Positions 8,663 to 17,732 of a stretch of DNA of 64,000 bases are shown one piece after another. Source of the stretch: Exiguobacterium alkaliphilum 12/1. GTDB lineage: Bacteria > Bacillota > Bacilli > Exiguobacteriales > Exiguobacteriaceae. The notes beneath the pieces were generated by a model. That model saw nothing but the letters and a program-made list of their open reading frames with translations. It had not been told where the DNA came from and made no database searches. The translations under genes and the position numbers were made by a program. The DNA lies in NCBI RefSeq assembly GCF_000714435.1, contig NZ_JJMW01000008.1, forward strand, positions 38,748-102,747. Direction: 5' to 3'. The first letter of the stretch is position 1; each line of letters begins with the position of its first letter.

Positions 8663-9408
8663 ACCTACTCATTCATGGATACGGGGCGATGGGACAGATC
8701 GTCGAAGAAGTCGCCCATACCCAAAACTTGAACGTCGCAGCCATCGTTTCACCGGCGGGCGGCGAACATCCGACGTCACTGCGAGACGTCGAGGCGGACA
8801 TCGACGTCGTCATCGACTTCTCGAACCCGGCACTGTTAGATGACGTGCTCGCCTACGGAAAAGCGAATAAAGTCCCGCTCGTCATCGCGACGACCGGGTT
8901 CTCGGAAGCCGAGCTCGCGAAAATCGAGGAAGCGTCAAACGAGATTCCGATCTTCCAATCGTATAACACGTCTTATGGGATCGCGCTACTAAAACAGCTA
9001 TTGGACCAGCTCGTCCCGCTCACGCTCGGATACGACATCGAAGTGATTGAGGCGCACCACCGGAAGAAAGTCGATGCGCCAAGCGGGACGGCGGAGCTGC
9101 TCGCCCGTGCCATCGAAGCGAAACGTGACGTCACACCGGTATATGACCGGACGCCACGACGTGAGGCGCGGGAAGCAAACGAGCTCGGCATGCACTCGGT
9201 GCGTGGCGGCACGATTTTCGGTGAACACACCGTCCTCTTTGTCGGAGACGATGAAATGCTCGAATTGAAACACACGGCCCTGTCGAAACGCGTCTTCGCG
9301 AACGGGGCACTCGCCGCGGCGGCGACGATTCTCGACCGCCCGGCCGGACTTTACAATTTAACGAACCTATACGAGGAGGCTACTCATGTTACTCACAAAC
9401 GCTTATGA
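8659..9408 (+). CDS. dapB: 4-hydroxy-tetrahydrodipicolinate reductase
   Basis: 249 residues starting at GTG, overlapping the dapA stop by four bases. It reduces the dapA product to tetrahydrodipicolinate. Visible are the N-terminal GYGAMGQIV nucleotide loop, VIATTGFS, the family signature [15 protein letters not shown] and [14 protein letters not shown]. It is somewhat shorter than many DapB proteins (about 265) because the N-terminal region is compact. The end overlaps dapH by 23 bases. Confidence 0.95.
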   Translation: MNLLIHGYGAMGQIVEEVAHTQNLNVAAIVSPAGGEHPTSLRDVEADIDVVIDFSNPALLDDVLAYGKANKVPLVIATTGFSEAELAKIEEASNEIPIFQSYNTSYGIALLKQLLDQLVPLTLGYDIEVIEAHHRKKVDAPSGTAELLARAIEAKRDVTPVYDRTPRREAREANELGMHSVRGGTIFGEHTVLFVGDDEMLELKHTALSKRVFANGALAAAATILDRPAGLYNLTNLYEEATHVTHKRL

Positions 9409-10093
9409 AATCGCGCAATACATTAAAGATGCCAAGAAAGAAACGCCAGTCAAACTATACGTCAACGGTCAATTGGCCGGTCTCACGATCGAGGACGCGA
9501 AAGCGTTCGGATCGGATGAGTCGAAGCTGTTCTTGACGACAGCAGAACGTGCGGCGGCATTCCTTGAAACGAACGCCGCGGTCATCACGGACTCGCACCT
9601 CGAGTTTGACCGCCGCAACAGTGCCGTCCCAATGCTCGATACGACTCAACTCAATGCGCGCATCGAGCCAGGTTCGTTCATCCGTGACCACGTTCAAATC
9701 GGAAACAATGCCGTCGTCATGATGGGCGCGGTCGTCAACATCGGAGCCGTCATCGGTGACGGTTCGATGGTCGACATGAACGCCGTCATCGGCGCCCGCG
9801 GCACACTCGGGAAAAACGTCCACCTTGGAGCCGGCGCAGTTGTCGCAGGTGTCCTTGAGCCACCTTCAAAAGATCCGGTCATCATCGAAGACGGTGTCAT
9901 GATTGGTGCGAACGCGGTCATCTTGGAGGGCGTCCGTGTCGGAGAGAACGCGGTCGTCGCAGCCGGTAGTGTCGTCACACAAGACGTACCGCCAGGCGTC
10001 GTCGTCGCCGGTACGCCTGCCCGCATCATTAAGCAAAAAGATGAAAAAACAGCAGAAAAAACACAACTTGTTGATGACTTACGCTCCCTGTAA
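9386..10093 (+). CDS. dapH: tetrahydrodipicolinate N-acetyltransferase
   Basis: 235 residues. The C-terminal half is a left-handed beta helix of hexapeptide repeats ([21 protein letters not shown] onward). It carries the acetyltransferase-type DapH/DapD signatures [24 protein letters not shown] and [11 protein letters not shown]. It acetylates tetrahydrodipicolinate, so this organism uses the acetylase branch of DAP synthesis. The start lies within dapB and has GAGGAGG before it. The later acetyl-branch genes (aminotransferase and deacetylase) are not in this window. Confidence 0.94.
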   Translation: MLLTNAYEIAQYIKDAKKETPVKLYVNGQLAGLTIEDAKAFGSDESKLFLTTAERAAAFLETNAAVITDSHLEFDRRNSAVPMLDTTQLNARIEPGSFIRDHVQIGNNAVVMMGAVVNIGAVIGDGSMVDMNAVIGARGTLGKNVHLGAGAVVAGVLEPPSKDPVIIEDGVMIGANAVILEGVRVGENAVVAAGSVVTQDVPPGVVVAGTPARIIKQKDEKTAEKTQLVDDLRSL

Positions 10094-10101
10094 CGTATAA
10101 T
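10071..10101 (+). promoter_or_regulatory. possible promoter for ilvE-alr-lysA
   Basis: TTGATG at 10071-10076 and a perfect TATAAT at 10096-10101, but the 19-base spacing is long. It overlaps the end of dapH. No terminator separates dapH from ilvE, so read-through is also likely. Confidence 0.5.
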
Positions 10102-10139
10102 AGACAGAAAATATCAAAAATGAATGGGAGAGTTGAACG

Positions 10140-11066
10140 ATGGAACAGTATGGACAATGGATGTGGCAAGACGGAGCTTGGATCGAGCCGACGGATGCGA
10201 ACACGAGCATCATGACGCACGCGATTCACTATGGCAGCGGCTTTTTTGAAGGGATTCGGGCGTATCACACAGAGGAAGGCCCGGCCATCTTCCGACTCCG
10301 CGAACATTTAGAGCGACTCGTGCGTTCATGTGCGTACTATCATGTCGACTTACCTTATACGGTCGATGAGCTCGAGCAAGCGACAATCGAATTGATTGAG
10401 CGCAATGGATTCGAAGCCTGTTACATCCGCCCATTCGTTTTCCTCGGCACACCTTGGCAGGCACTCATGCCGACACAGGAAACGAAAGTACATGTCGCGA
10501 TCTCGTGCTGGCCGCTCGGCGAGTATTTCAGCAAGACGGTCGGCATCCGGGCGAAAGTCGCTTCGTATCGTCGCGTATCTTCGACGATGATGCCGATGCA
10601 GGCAAAAGCGGCGGCCAACTATATGAACTCGCAACTCCTTAAAGGGGAGGCGGTACGAGACGGTTACGATGAAGCGATCGCTCTCGACATGAACGGGAAC
10701 GTCAGCGAGGCGAGCGTCGCCAACATCTTCCTCGTCAAAGGGAAAAAGATTTTCACACCGTCACTCGACTGTTCAGTGCTTGACGGCATCACGCGTCAAA
10801 CGGTGATCGACCTTGCCCGTGAAGAAGGGTTCGAAGTCATCGAACGTCATATCGGACGGGACGAGCTCTATGTCGCGGATGAGATTTTCTTGACAGGTAC
10901 AGCGGCTGAAGTGACGAGTGTCATCGAAGTCGACAACATTTCAATCGGAGGCGGCGTGCAGACGGTCGCAACGAACATGCTCACCCGTTATCGTGAAGCG
11001 GTGACGGGGCAAATCGAGCACCGTCGCGACTGGGTCACGTTCGTCAAAGCAGCAGTGAAAGAGTAA
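10140..11066 (+). CDS. ilvE: branched-chain amino acid aminotransferase (class IV, PLP)
   Basis: 308 residues, the length of the E. coli IlvE type. It transfers amino groups between glutamate and the 2-keto acids of valine, leucine and isoleucine. Motifs: HYGSGFFEGIRAY, YIRPFVFLG, the PLP lysine in MQAKAAANYMNSQLL, EAIALDMNGNVSEASVANIF, LDGITRQTV and FLTGTAAEVTSV. Its place between dap genes and lysA is unusual. D-amino-acid aminotransferases belong to the same fold class but are shorter and have different signatures. Confidence 0.88.
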   Translation: MEQYGQWMWQDGAWIEPTDANTSIMTHAIHYGSGFFEGIRAYHTEEGPAIFRLREHLERLVRSCAYYHVDLPYTVDELEQATIELIERNGFEACYIRPFVFLGTPWQALMPTQETKVHVAISCWPLGEYFSKTVGIRAKVASYRRVSSTMMPMQAKAAANYMNSQLLKGEAVRDGYDEAIALDMNGNVSEASVANIFLVKGKKIFTPSLDCSVLDGITRQTVIDLAREEGFEVIERHIGRDELYVADEIFLTGTAAEVTSVIEVDNISIGGGVQTVATNMLTRYREAVTGQIEHRRDWVTFVKAAVKE

Positions 11067-11078
11067 AGGAGTTTTTGT

Positions 11079-12167
11079 ATGGGAGTCACAATTGACTTGA
11101 ATGCGATTCGCGAAAACAAACGTCGGATTGAGGCGCTCGGCCGACCGGTGTTCGCCGTCGTGAAAAACAACGCCTATAATTTAGGGATGAAGCCAGTTGT
11201 GACGACGCTGTACGAAGAAGGGGTACGTCACTTTATGGTGACGACGCTCGATGAGGCGACGGAAGTCCGGTCAAGCGCACCGGATGCCCGCGTGCTCGTC
11301 ATGAATCCTGTGTATGAATGGACGAGTGTGCACGAGCAACAGCTTGACGTCGCCATCGGTTCCTACGACTGGCTCGTCGCACAGCGCAGTCAATTGGACG
11401 GCGTTCGTCTTCATTTGAAGCTAGACGTCGGCATGAACCGTTTCGGTGCGAAGACGTATGACGAAGCGCTCGCCATTCTCGCGTATTGCCAAGACGAGGG
11501 ACTTGACCTCGTCGGATTATGCACACACTTTCCGCTCGCCGATGCGGACAATGCAGAAATTGAGCATAGCGTCCACGTGGAACGGTTCGCCGACTGGTCG
11601 ACGCGACTGATGGAACGGCAAACGTTTGAAGTGGTGCACGCGGCCAATAGCGCGGCCACGCTCCAAGCCGACCCGCGCCTCGGTCACTGCACACACGTCC
11701 GCGTCGGCATCTTCTTGTATGGCTACTCTTCCGTGGAACCGGTCGATTGGCTCATCCCGGCATTTCGTTGGGAGACGGAAGTCATCGCCATCCATGACAT
11801 CGAAGCGGGGGCGCACGTCGGATACGGGACGGGCTATACGGCCGAAACGAGAGAACGCATCGCCGTGCTTCCGGTCGGTTATGGGGACGGGCTCATGCGG
11901 GCCCGGCGCCATTTACCGGTCCACATTCAGGAGAAGGCGTTCCCGTTCGTGAGCAACATCTTTATGAGTCACAGCTTTTTACGCGTTGATGCGTCGGTTC
12001 AAATCGGGGACCGTGTCGAATTGTACGGGAACACGACGAAAATCGACGACATCACGCGGACGGGTTATGCGAATAACTCGGAACAATTATGCGCACGCTC
12101 ATGGCGTGTCCCGCATCGCTATGAAGGAGGAAATGTATGTACACCACCAACCAATCAGTTTGTATGA
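11079..12167 (+). CDS. alanine racemase family protein of the dap cluster (Alr2-like)
   Basis: 362 residues, PLP fold III. The Schiff-base lysine is in FAVVKNNAYNLG, where most alanine racemases have KANAYGHG. The second catalytic tyrosine is probably the one in HVGYGTGYTAE, and PVGYGDGLMRAR and NSEQLCAR are also seen. It matches the divergent Alr2 protein found in the Staphylococcus aureus dap operon between dapD and lysA. Racemisation of alanine is therefore likely but the true substrate is uncertain. The end overlaps lysA by 31 bases. Confidence 0.83.
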   Translation: MGVTIDLNAIRENKRRIEALGRPVFAVVKNNAYNLGMKPVVTTLYEEGVRHFMVTTLDEATEVRSSAPDARVLVMNPVYEWTSVHEQQLDVAIGSYDWLVAQRSQLDGVRLHLKLDVGMNRFGAKTYDEALAILAYCQDEGLDLVGLCTHFPLADADNAEIEHSVHVERFADWSTRLMERQTFEVVHAANSAATLQADPRLGHCTHVRVGIFLYGYSSVEPVDWLIPAFRWETEVIAIHDIEAGAHVGYGTGYTAETRERIAVLPVGYGDGLMRARRHLPVHIQEKAFPFVSNIFMSHSFLRVDASVQIGDRVELYGNTTKIDDITRTGYANNSEQLCARSWRVPHRYEGGNVCTPPTNQFV

Positions 12168-13429
12168 TCGAGGGCGTGTCCGTTCGTGAACTTCAAGCGA
12201 CATATGGGACGCCGCTCTATATCATGAGCGAACCGGAACTCGAGAGCCGCCTCGGCCTCGTCCGGAGCGCATTTTTAGACAAATATCCGAACACGTATGC
12301 GCTCTATGCGTCAAAAGCGATGTCAATCGCGGCCGTGTACGAGAAAGTGATGGCGGCTGGTCTAAGCATCGACGTCGTCTCGCGCGGCGAGATGTTCGTC
12401 GCCCTTCATGCGGGTGTCCCGGCCGACCGGATTCACGTCCACGGGTCGAACAAGACGGTACAGGATATCACGTTCGCGCTTGAGCACGGCATCACCCATT
12501 TCACAATCGATAACATGCGGGAAATCGGGTTGCTCTCGGGCCTTGCCGCGCAGCATGACGTCGACGTCGATGTCTTGCTCCGCATCGTCCCACAAGTCGT
12601 CGGAGGCGCCCACGAGGCGATTCAGACGGGTGGGGTCGATACGAAATTCGGCTTCCCGACACATGACGACACGTACTTAGAAGCCGTCCGAGCGACACTT
12701 GAAGCGGATCGCCTTCGTTTACAAGGCATCCATTGCCACGTCGGGTCACAGATTCAAGAGCCGACGCTGTTCATCAACACGGTGAAGACGATGGTCAACT
12801 TCATCGAGACGATTCGTCAACAGACGGGCTTCACAGCCGACGTGTTGAATATCGGGGGCGGCTTTGGTGTCGCTTATCTCGAGTCGGACGATCCGCTCGA
12901 CTTTGCCGACACGATGACGCAAGTGATGGATACGCTCATCGCGGAAGTGAACCGCTTCGGATTGCCGCTCCCGAAAATCGGGATCGAGCCGGGCCGCTGG
13001 CTCGTCGCCAACGCCGGGGCGACGCTGTATGAAGTCGGGACGGTGAAAGAAGTGAGCGGTGTCCGCACGTACGTCTCGGTCGATGGCGGGATGACGGACA
13101 ACATCCGTCCTGCCCTCTATGACGCCGAGTACGACGTCATCGCAGCGACACGAATGAATGAAGAAAAGACGCTCGAAGCGAAGATCGTCGGCGCATGTTG
13201 CGAGTCGGGAGACATCATCTCGAACCGTTCACTCATCCCGCCGGTCGAGGCAGGGGATTTGCTCCTCGTCAAAGCGACGGGCGCCTATAACTTCTCGATG
13301 GCGAGCAACTATAACCAAATGCTTCGCCCGGCCGTCGTCTTCGTGAAAAATGGGACACATCGTCTCGTCGTCCGCAGACAGACGCTCGAAGATCTGGTCG
13401 TGTGTGAAGTCGTCGGACAATCATCGTAA
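12137..13429 (+). CDS. lysA: diaminopimelate decarboxylase
   Basis: 430 residues. It decarboxylates meso-DAP to lysine. Motifs: the PLP lysine in YALYASKAMS, SRGEMFVALHAG, HCHVGSQI, LNIGGGFGVAY, GIEPGRWLVANAG, and the active-site cysteine in VGACCESGD. The ribosome site AAGGAGG lies inside the alr end, six bases before ATG 12137. Last gene of the lysine cluster, closed by a strong terminator. Confidence 0.96.
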   Translation: MYTTNQSVCMIEGVSVRELQATYGTPLYIMSEPELESRLGLVRSAFLDKYPNTYALYASKAMSIAAVYEKVMAAGLSIDVVSRGEMFVALHAGVPADRIHVHGSNKTVQDITFALEHGITHFTIDNMREIGLLSGLAAQHDVDVDVLLRIVPQVVGGAHEAIQTGGVDTKFGFPTHDDTYLEAVRATLEADRLRLQGIHCHVGSQIQEPTLFINTVKTMVNFIETIRQQTGFTADVLNIGGGFGVAYLESDDPLDFADTMTQVMDTLIAEVNRFGLPLPKIGIEPGRWLVANAGATLYEVGTVKEVSGVRTYVSVDGGMTDNIRPALYDAEYDVIAATRMNEEKTLEAKIVGACCESGDIISNRSLIPPVEAGDLLLVKATGAYNFSMASNYNQMLRPAVVFVKNGTHRLVVRRQTLEDLVVCEVVGQSS

Positions 13430-13440
13430 GGGTAAGCACA

Positions 13441-13475
13441 AAAGGGATTCAGTCATGCGACTGAATCCCTTTTTC
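13441..13475. terminator. terminator after lysA, usable from both sides
   Basis: AAAGGGATTCAGTC and GACTGAATCCCTTT form a perfect 14-bp stem around ATGC, followed by TT. The A-run at the other end gives a T tail for the convergent lipoprotein gene. Confidence 0.93.
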
Positions 13476-13497
13476 GTGTCAACAACCATCTGTCAGG

Positions 13498-14112
13498 TCA
13501 ATCGAGTCGTGCGTTCACTTCCGCTTCATATCGTTCCACAAGTTTGTTGTTGTCCGTCGTACCGTATTTCTTTTCTAAGACCGGGATTAGACGTAACCAA
13601 ATCGTATTCTTTTCATAAAGGTCTCTGTCAAACTGATGATTCAACTCTTGAAGCGATAAACCGAGAGCGCTCGCGTAGGCGAGGTGATTTGGTAAATCAC
13701 TCTGGTCCGGACCTTGTTGAATGAATCGGTCAATCTCGTCTTCGGTTACGTGAATGTTGTACGTTTCTCTTGCGACCGTCTTCCATGAGACATCTTGTTC
13801 CATCGCTTCAGTCGAGAGTGCGATGACTTGCGCGTCTGTTAAGTCGGTTTCATAGTACAGCTTCTCTTCTGCCAACGTCCGAATGACCCACTTCCGTAAC
13901 GGCTCCTCGACGTCGAACTGGTTTGCTTCGACGAGCACGTCATCAAACAGTTTCTTATAGTCGTCGAACGTGAAATTGTCTACGATTTGGCGCTGTTCTT
14001 CTTCACTTTTCATTTCAATCGTTTCAGGCTGAGAGGCCGCGGACTGACATGCTGCTGTGAAGATGGCGAGTGAGAGCGTACATAATAGCAATGATTTGAA
14101 CCGTGCGGTCAT
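13498..14112 (-). CDS. putative lipoprotein of unknown function
   Basis: 204 residues from ATG 14112, chosen because AAGGAGAGG precedes it; an ATG further upstream at 14184 has no such site. It begins with a basic stretch and hydrophobic helix ending in a lipobox (FTAAC, cysteine 22), so it should be exported and lipid-anchored. The rest is acidic and helical, with many charged residues and no motif I recognise. The sequence could be a SurA-like or chaperone-type helical domain, but that is a guess. It is transcribed alone. Confidence 0.7.
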   Translation of the reverse strand: MTARFKSLLLCTLSLAIFTAACQSAASQPETIEMKSEEEQRQIVDNFTFDDYKKLFDDVLVEANQFDVEEPLRKWVIRTLAEEKLYYETDLTDAQVIALSTEAMEQDVSWKTVARETYNIHVTEDEIDRFIQQGPDQSDLPNHLAYASALGLSLQELNHQFDRDLYEKNTIWLRLIPVLEKKYGTTDNNKLVERYEAEVNARLD

Positions 14113-14294
14113 GACGATCCTCTCCTTATCTGTTTGTTCGTTCATGGCGGTTGTTTCGACGAATGGAGCATGAGAGCGATTCACTACTATATACTCGCTA
14201 AATAGCCATCAGGTTCCCTTTATCTTCGGTCAAATCGCTACACATGAGAACGATTTTCAATTATGATGAAACAGATAGTAGAGGGGGGATTGAC

Positions 14295-14846
14295 ATGATT
14301 GAAAAGACAGCGGGACAACAGTTGATTGAATCGCGGCGGACGATTCGGATGTTTACGGAAGGTGAACTCGACACGGCCGAGTTGTATGAACTTTTGACAT
14401 CGGCCCATCAAGCGCCGTTTCATAATAAAGTCGAACCGTGGAACGTCTATTTGTTCAACGGAGACGGGAAAGACGTGTTACTGTCCGCGCTCGAGCCAGC
14501 GTTTCAAGACGGACCGGAGTCGAAGCGGGAAAAGATTGCCGGGCGGATTCGGAATGCCGCTGCCTGCATCTACGTGACGACGAAGCCGTTCGAGACGGAG
14601 AAAGACAAGAAGGATGCGTTGCTCGCGACGGCGACGTTTATCCAGAACTTCCATCTGCTCTGTAGCGAGCGAGACATCGGCCTCGTCTGGCGGACGGGCG
14701 GTATCTTTGAGGATGCGCGCCTGCAAGACATGATCGGGGCGGAAGGAGAGACGTTCGTCGGGTTGCTCCAACTCGGGCGATTCGAGGACGTCCCACCAAA
14801 GAAACGTCGTCAGTCGGTTGACAGTTGCCTCACGATTTTTGAATAA
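14295..14846 (+). CDS. nitroreductase family protein
   Basis: 183 residues from ATG 14295 (AGAGGGGGG before it). The N-terminal ESRRTIRMF and SAHQAPFHNKVEPWNVYLF segments are typical FMN-binding nitroreductase motifs, and GLVWRTGGIFEDARLQDMIG fits the central region. Such enzymes are FMN-dependent NAD(P)H oxidoreductases acting on nitro or quinone compounds; the natural substrate is unknown. It is followed by a strong terminator and appears monocistronic. Confidence 0.85.
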   Translation: MIEKTAGQQLIESRRTIRMFTEGELDTAELYELLTSAHQAPFHNKVEPWNVYLFNGDGKDVLLSALEPAFQDGPESKREKIAGRIRNAAACIYVTTKPFETEKDKKDALLATATFIQNFHLLCSERDIGLVWRTGGIFEDARLQDMIGAEGETFVGLLQLGRFEDVPPKKRRQSVDSCLTIFE

Positions 14847-14848
14847 AG

Positions 14849-14890
14849 AAAAGCTCGAGCGGAGACCAGTGTCTACGCTCGAGCTTTTCG
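14849..14890 (+). terminator. terminator of the nitroreductase gene
   Basis: AAAAGCTCGAGCG pairs perfectly with CGCTCGAGCTTTT around a 14-base loop. The symmetrical A and T ends could let it work in both directions. Confidence 0.88.
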
Positions 14891-14900
14891 TCTATGCAAG

Positions 14901-14963
14901 TTATTTTTTTAATTTATTTGCGAGCCAGTCTTGAATGACGTTTGCTGGAATCATTATGATCAC
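14901..14963 (-). CDS. possible 20-residue peptide coupled to the upstream small gene
   Basis: A GTG at 14963 overlaps the stop of the 59-residue ORF by four bases (GTGA). The product would read IIMIPANVIQDWLANKLKK after the start, an amphipathic basic helix. A run of G residues near the end of the preceding ORF may serve as a ribosome site for this start or for the ATG at 14954. Without homologues the coding status is uncertain. Confidence 0.35.
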   Translation of the reverse strand: MIIMIPANVIQDWLANKLKK

Positions 14964-15139
14964 GTTCCCCCGGTTTTGATTTCTTCCTCTATACTATTAT
15001 CCGATTGGATCCGTTCCCAAACCTCTCGATGTGTGCCTTGCAACGTATCATCGAACGAATCCTCGACATGAAGGCAATAGCTTGGGTTAATGGACGAAGC
15101 GTACAAGTCTAACATGAGTTGAGCGTGGTTGAGATGCAT
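14960..15139 (-). CDS. small hypothetical protein
   Basis: 59 residues from ATG 15139, which has GAAAGGAG eight bases before it; an upstream in-frame start at 15160 lacks a site. The product is soluble and acidic (SFDDTLQGTHREVWERIQSDNSIEEE), with one histidine-rich start and no recognised domain. A TATACT lies about 40 bases upstream and a perfect cre match about 100 bases upstream, so the gene may be CcpA-controlled. Function unknown. Confidence 0.55.
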   Translation of the reverse strand: MHLNHAQLMLDLYASSINPSYCLHVEDSFDDTLQGTHREVWERIQSDNSIEEEIKTGGT

Positions 15140-15237
15140 ACAATTGGCTCCTTTCGACACGTCGGCTTGACTACATCCTCAGTATACAAAGGAATCATGA
15201 AGAAAATTCAGGGGAATCGTTAACAATTTATGAATCT

Positions 15238-15251
15238 TGTAAACGCTTTCA
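15238..15251. promoter_or_regulatory. CcpA (cre) box candidate
   Basis: TGTAAACGCTTTCA fits the Bacillus cre core TGNAANCGNWNNCA at every fixed position. It spans the last bases of the gamma-carbonic-anhydrase-like gene and lies about 100 bases upstream of the small minus-strand gene at 14960-15139. Confidence 0.6.
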
Positions 15252-15785
15252 CAAACTTTCTTTACGTTCGATCGGTTCGCACGTCGTCAAATACTGCTCT
15301 GCTCGTTTGGCGTACTTGTTGACCGTCCGCTCCATGATAAAGCGATCTTCATCGTTCAGCGGTCGGACGACTTTTGCAGGTACCCCCATGACCATGACCC
15401 CTTCTGGGATTTGCATGTTCGGCGTGACGAGCGCACCGGCTGCGACGAATGAACCTTTCCCGACCTTGGCCCCATCGAGGACGGTCGCGTGCATCCCGAT
15501 GAGACAACCTTCTTCAATCTCACAACCGTGAATCATCGCCATGTGTCCGATGGAGACACGGTCGTGAATGATTGTCGGTGAGCCTTCGTATTGATGGACC
15601 ATCGAACCGTCCTGGATGTTGACGTACGAACCGATTTGAATCGGACCTTCGTCCCCGCGGATGACCGTATTGAACCAAACCCCAGAATGGGCCCCGATCG
15701 TGACGTCGCCGATGACATGGGCACCGGGAGCGACGAAGACCGTCGCGTCGACGTTTGGAAGTAAATCACCTAATTTGTACTGCAT
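15249..15785 (-). CDS. gamma-carbonic anhydrase-like hexapeptide protein (YtoA/PaaY family)
   Basis: 178 residues from ATG 15785, preceded by AAAGGGG; an upstream start at 15803 lacks a site. The protein is a left-handed beta helix of hexapeptide repeats. Metal-binding histidines are in DGSMVHQY, VSIGHMAMIHGCEI, the pattern of gamma-carbonic anhydrases and PaaY/YrdA-type proteins. Carbonic anhydrase or thioesterase activity is possible; it cannot be settled from sequence. A cre box overlaps its 3' end. Confidence 0.85.
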   Translation of the reverse strand: MQYKLGDLLPNVDATVFVAPGAHVIGDVTIGAHSGVWFNTVIRGDEGPIQIGSYVNIQDGSMVHQYEGSPTIIHDRVSIGHMAMIHGCEIEEGCLIGMHATVLDGAKVGKGSFVAAGALVTPNMQIPEGVMVMGVPAKVVRPLNDEDRFIMERTVNKYAKRAEQYLTTCEPIERKESL

Positions 15786-15905
15786 ATGTGTAACCCCTTT
15801 CAAACAGATATGCTCTTATTGTCGCACAACTTGAAAAAGAAATTGCGCCGAAAAGATTTTTCTTGTTAAGATAGATAAAATACGTTGAAAAAAGGAGACA
15901 CACAG

Positions 15906-17615
15906 ATGGAAAAACAACATTTGATTGACATCGCCGCGAAGAAAAAGAAAGCAGCGGTCGTCTTTAAAGATGTGGCGGTCATCGACGTGTATAGCCGTGA
16001 GACGATTCGCACCGATGTCGCAATCGACGCGGGATACATCGTGGCCATCGGGGAAGGCTACGAAGGAGAGACGGAATACCATGACCCGTCATGGACGCTC
16101 GCACCGACGTTTATCGATTCACACGTCCACATCGAGTCATCGATGGTGCCGCCACACGAGTTCGCGAAAGCCGTCCTGCCGCTCGGCGTCGCAACGGTCA
16201 TCGCGGACCCACATGAGATTGCGAACGTGAACGGGGCGCTCGGGATTGAATATATGTTGGCTGACGCGAAAGGACTCCCACTCGACGTCCGGATGATGCT
16301 CCCGAGCTGTGTGCCGGCGACGCCGTTCGAACATGCGGGCGCAAAACTTTATGCGGAGGACTTGGCCCCGTTTTTAGGCGATCCGGGCGTGCACGGCCTC
16401 GGTGAAGTGATGGATTATCCATCGGTCGAGGCCGGGAGCGTAGACATGCTCCAAAAAATCGCGCAGACGGAGGCGGTCGGGAAAGTCGTCGACGGTCACG
16501 CATCCGGTCTCGGTCCTGACCAACTGAACGTCTACCGGACGGCCGGGATTATGACGGACCACGAGTGTACGACGGCCGAAGAGGCGCTCGAGCGGGTTCG
16601 CCGCGGATTTTACGTTCAAATCCGGGAAGGTTCGGTCGCCCGGAACGTCGAGAAGGTGAGCCGGGCCATCACGGAAAGTAACGCCCATCGTTTCTTGTTC
16701 TGTACCGACGACAAGCATTTGGACGACCTCGTCGCCGAAGGTGGGATCGACTATAACATTCGCATGGCGATCAAACAAGGCGTCAAACCGGAAACGGCGT
16801 ATGCCGTTGCGAGTCTCCATGCGGCCGAGGCTTACGGGTTGAACGACATCGGGGCCATCGCGCCTGGGAAGAAGGCGAACTTTGTCATCTTGTCAGACGT
16901 CCAATCGGTAAAAATCGAAACCGTCTATGTGAACGGCGAAGTCGTTGCCCGTGAAGGCCAAGCGACGTTCGAAGCGAACGGGATTGAAGTGCCGAAACCG
17001 ATGAAAGGGGAGTTGAGACTTCCGGCGTTGACGAGTGAATCGTTCCGGTTACCTGTCAAAGAAGAGGCGGTCGACGTGATTCAAGTGTTGCCGAACAGTC
17101 TGTTGACGAAACGGGAGCGCCTCGTCTTCAGTCCAGACGAATCCGGGGCAGACCTCGACCAAGACATCGCCACGCTCGCCGTCATCGAGCGACATCACGG
17201 CACGGGGCATATGGCACTCGCGCCGGTCACAGGCTTCGGCTTGAAGCGAGGCGCGCTCGCCGCGACGGTGGCCCACGATAGCCACAACCTCGTCATCGCC
17301 GGCGTCAGTCCGAACGACATGTTGCTCGCGGCCGAGACGCTCGAGAAAGTCGGTGGTGGCGTCGTCGCAGTATCAGAAGGAGAAGTGCTTGCGGTCTTGC
17401 CACTCGAGATCGGTGGACTCATGACGAAGCGTCCTTACGCTGAAGTGGCGGACGTGCTCGAACAGTTGAACGACGCGCTCGACGTCGTCGGGGCGCATCG
17501 TCATTTCAATCCGTATTTGACGATGTCGTTCCTCGCGCTTCCGGTCATCCCAGACTTGAAATTGACGGACATGGGACTATTCGATGTGACGACGTTCTCA
17601 TTCATCGAGTCATGA
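15906..17615 (+). CDS. ade: adenine deaminase
   Basis: 569 residues from ATG 15906, with AAAGGAG nearby upstream; the TTG at 15885 is rejected because the ribosome site follows it. It deaminates adenine to hypoxanthine in purine salvage. Amidohydrolase motifs are seen: FIDSHVHIESSM, ADPHEIANVNG, GLGEVMDYP, VDGHASGL, FCTDDKH, and the C-terminal substrate region with PVTGFGLKRGALAATVAHDSHNLVIAG. No purine riboswitch is visible upstream. Confidence 0.94.
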   Translation: MEKQHLIDIAAKKKKAAVVFKDVAVIDVYSRETIRTDVAIDAGYIVAIGEGYEGETEYHDPSWTLAPTFIDSHVHIESSMVPPHEFAKAVLPLGVATVIADPHEIANVNGALGIEYMLADAKGLPLDVRMMLPSCVPATPFEHAGAKLYAEDLAPFLGDPGVHGLGEVMDYPSVEAGSVDMLQKIAQTEAVGKVVDGHASGLGPDQLNVYRTAGIMTDHECTTAEEALERVRRGFYVQIREGSVARNVEKVSRAITESNAHRFLFCTDDKHLDDLVAEGGIDYNIRMAIKQGVKPETAYAVASLHAAEAYGLNDIGAIAPGKKANFVILSDVQSVKIETVYVNGEVVAREGQATFEANGIEVPKPMKGELRLPALTSESFRLPVKEEAVDVIQVLPNSLLTKRERLVFSPDESGADLDQDIATLAVIERHHGTGHMALAPVTGFGLKRGALAATVAHDSHNLVIAGVSPNDMLLAAETLEKVGGGVVAVSEGEVLAVLPLEIGGLMTKRPYAEVADVLEQLNDALDVVGAHRHFNPYLTMSFLALPVIPDLKLTDMGLFDVTTFSFIES

Positions 17616-17658
17616 GTCGGTCTAACGTATGATTTTTGTTAAGAACGGCTCGGAACGA

Positions 17659-17687
17659 TTGAACGGTTTCCGGTAAGTTGGTATAGT
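17659..17687 (+). promoter_or_regulatory. sigma-A promoter of the 92-residue protein gene
   Basis: TTGAAC at 17659-17664 and TATAGT at 17682-17687 with 17-base spacing, about 45 bases upstream of the start codon. Confidence 0.75.
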
Positions 17688-17732
17688 TACAACAAGTTTC
17701 ATCGGTTCAAATTGAAAGGGGGGATATCACAG

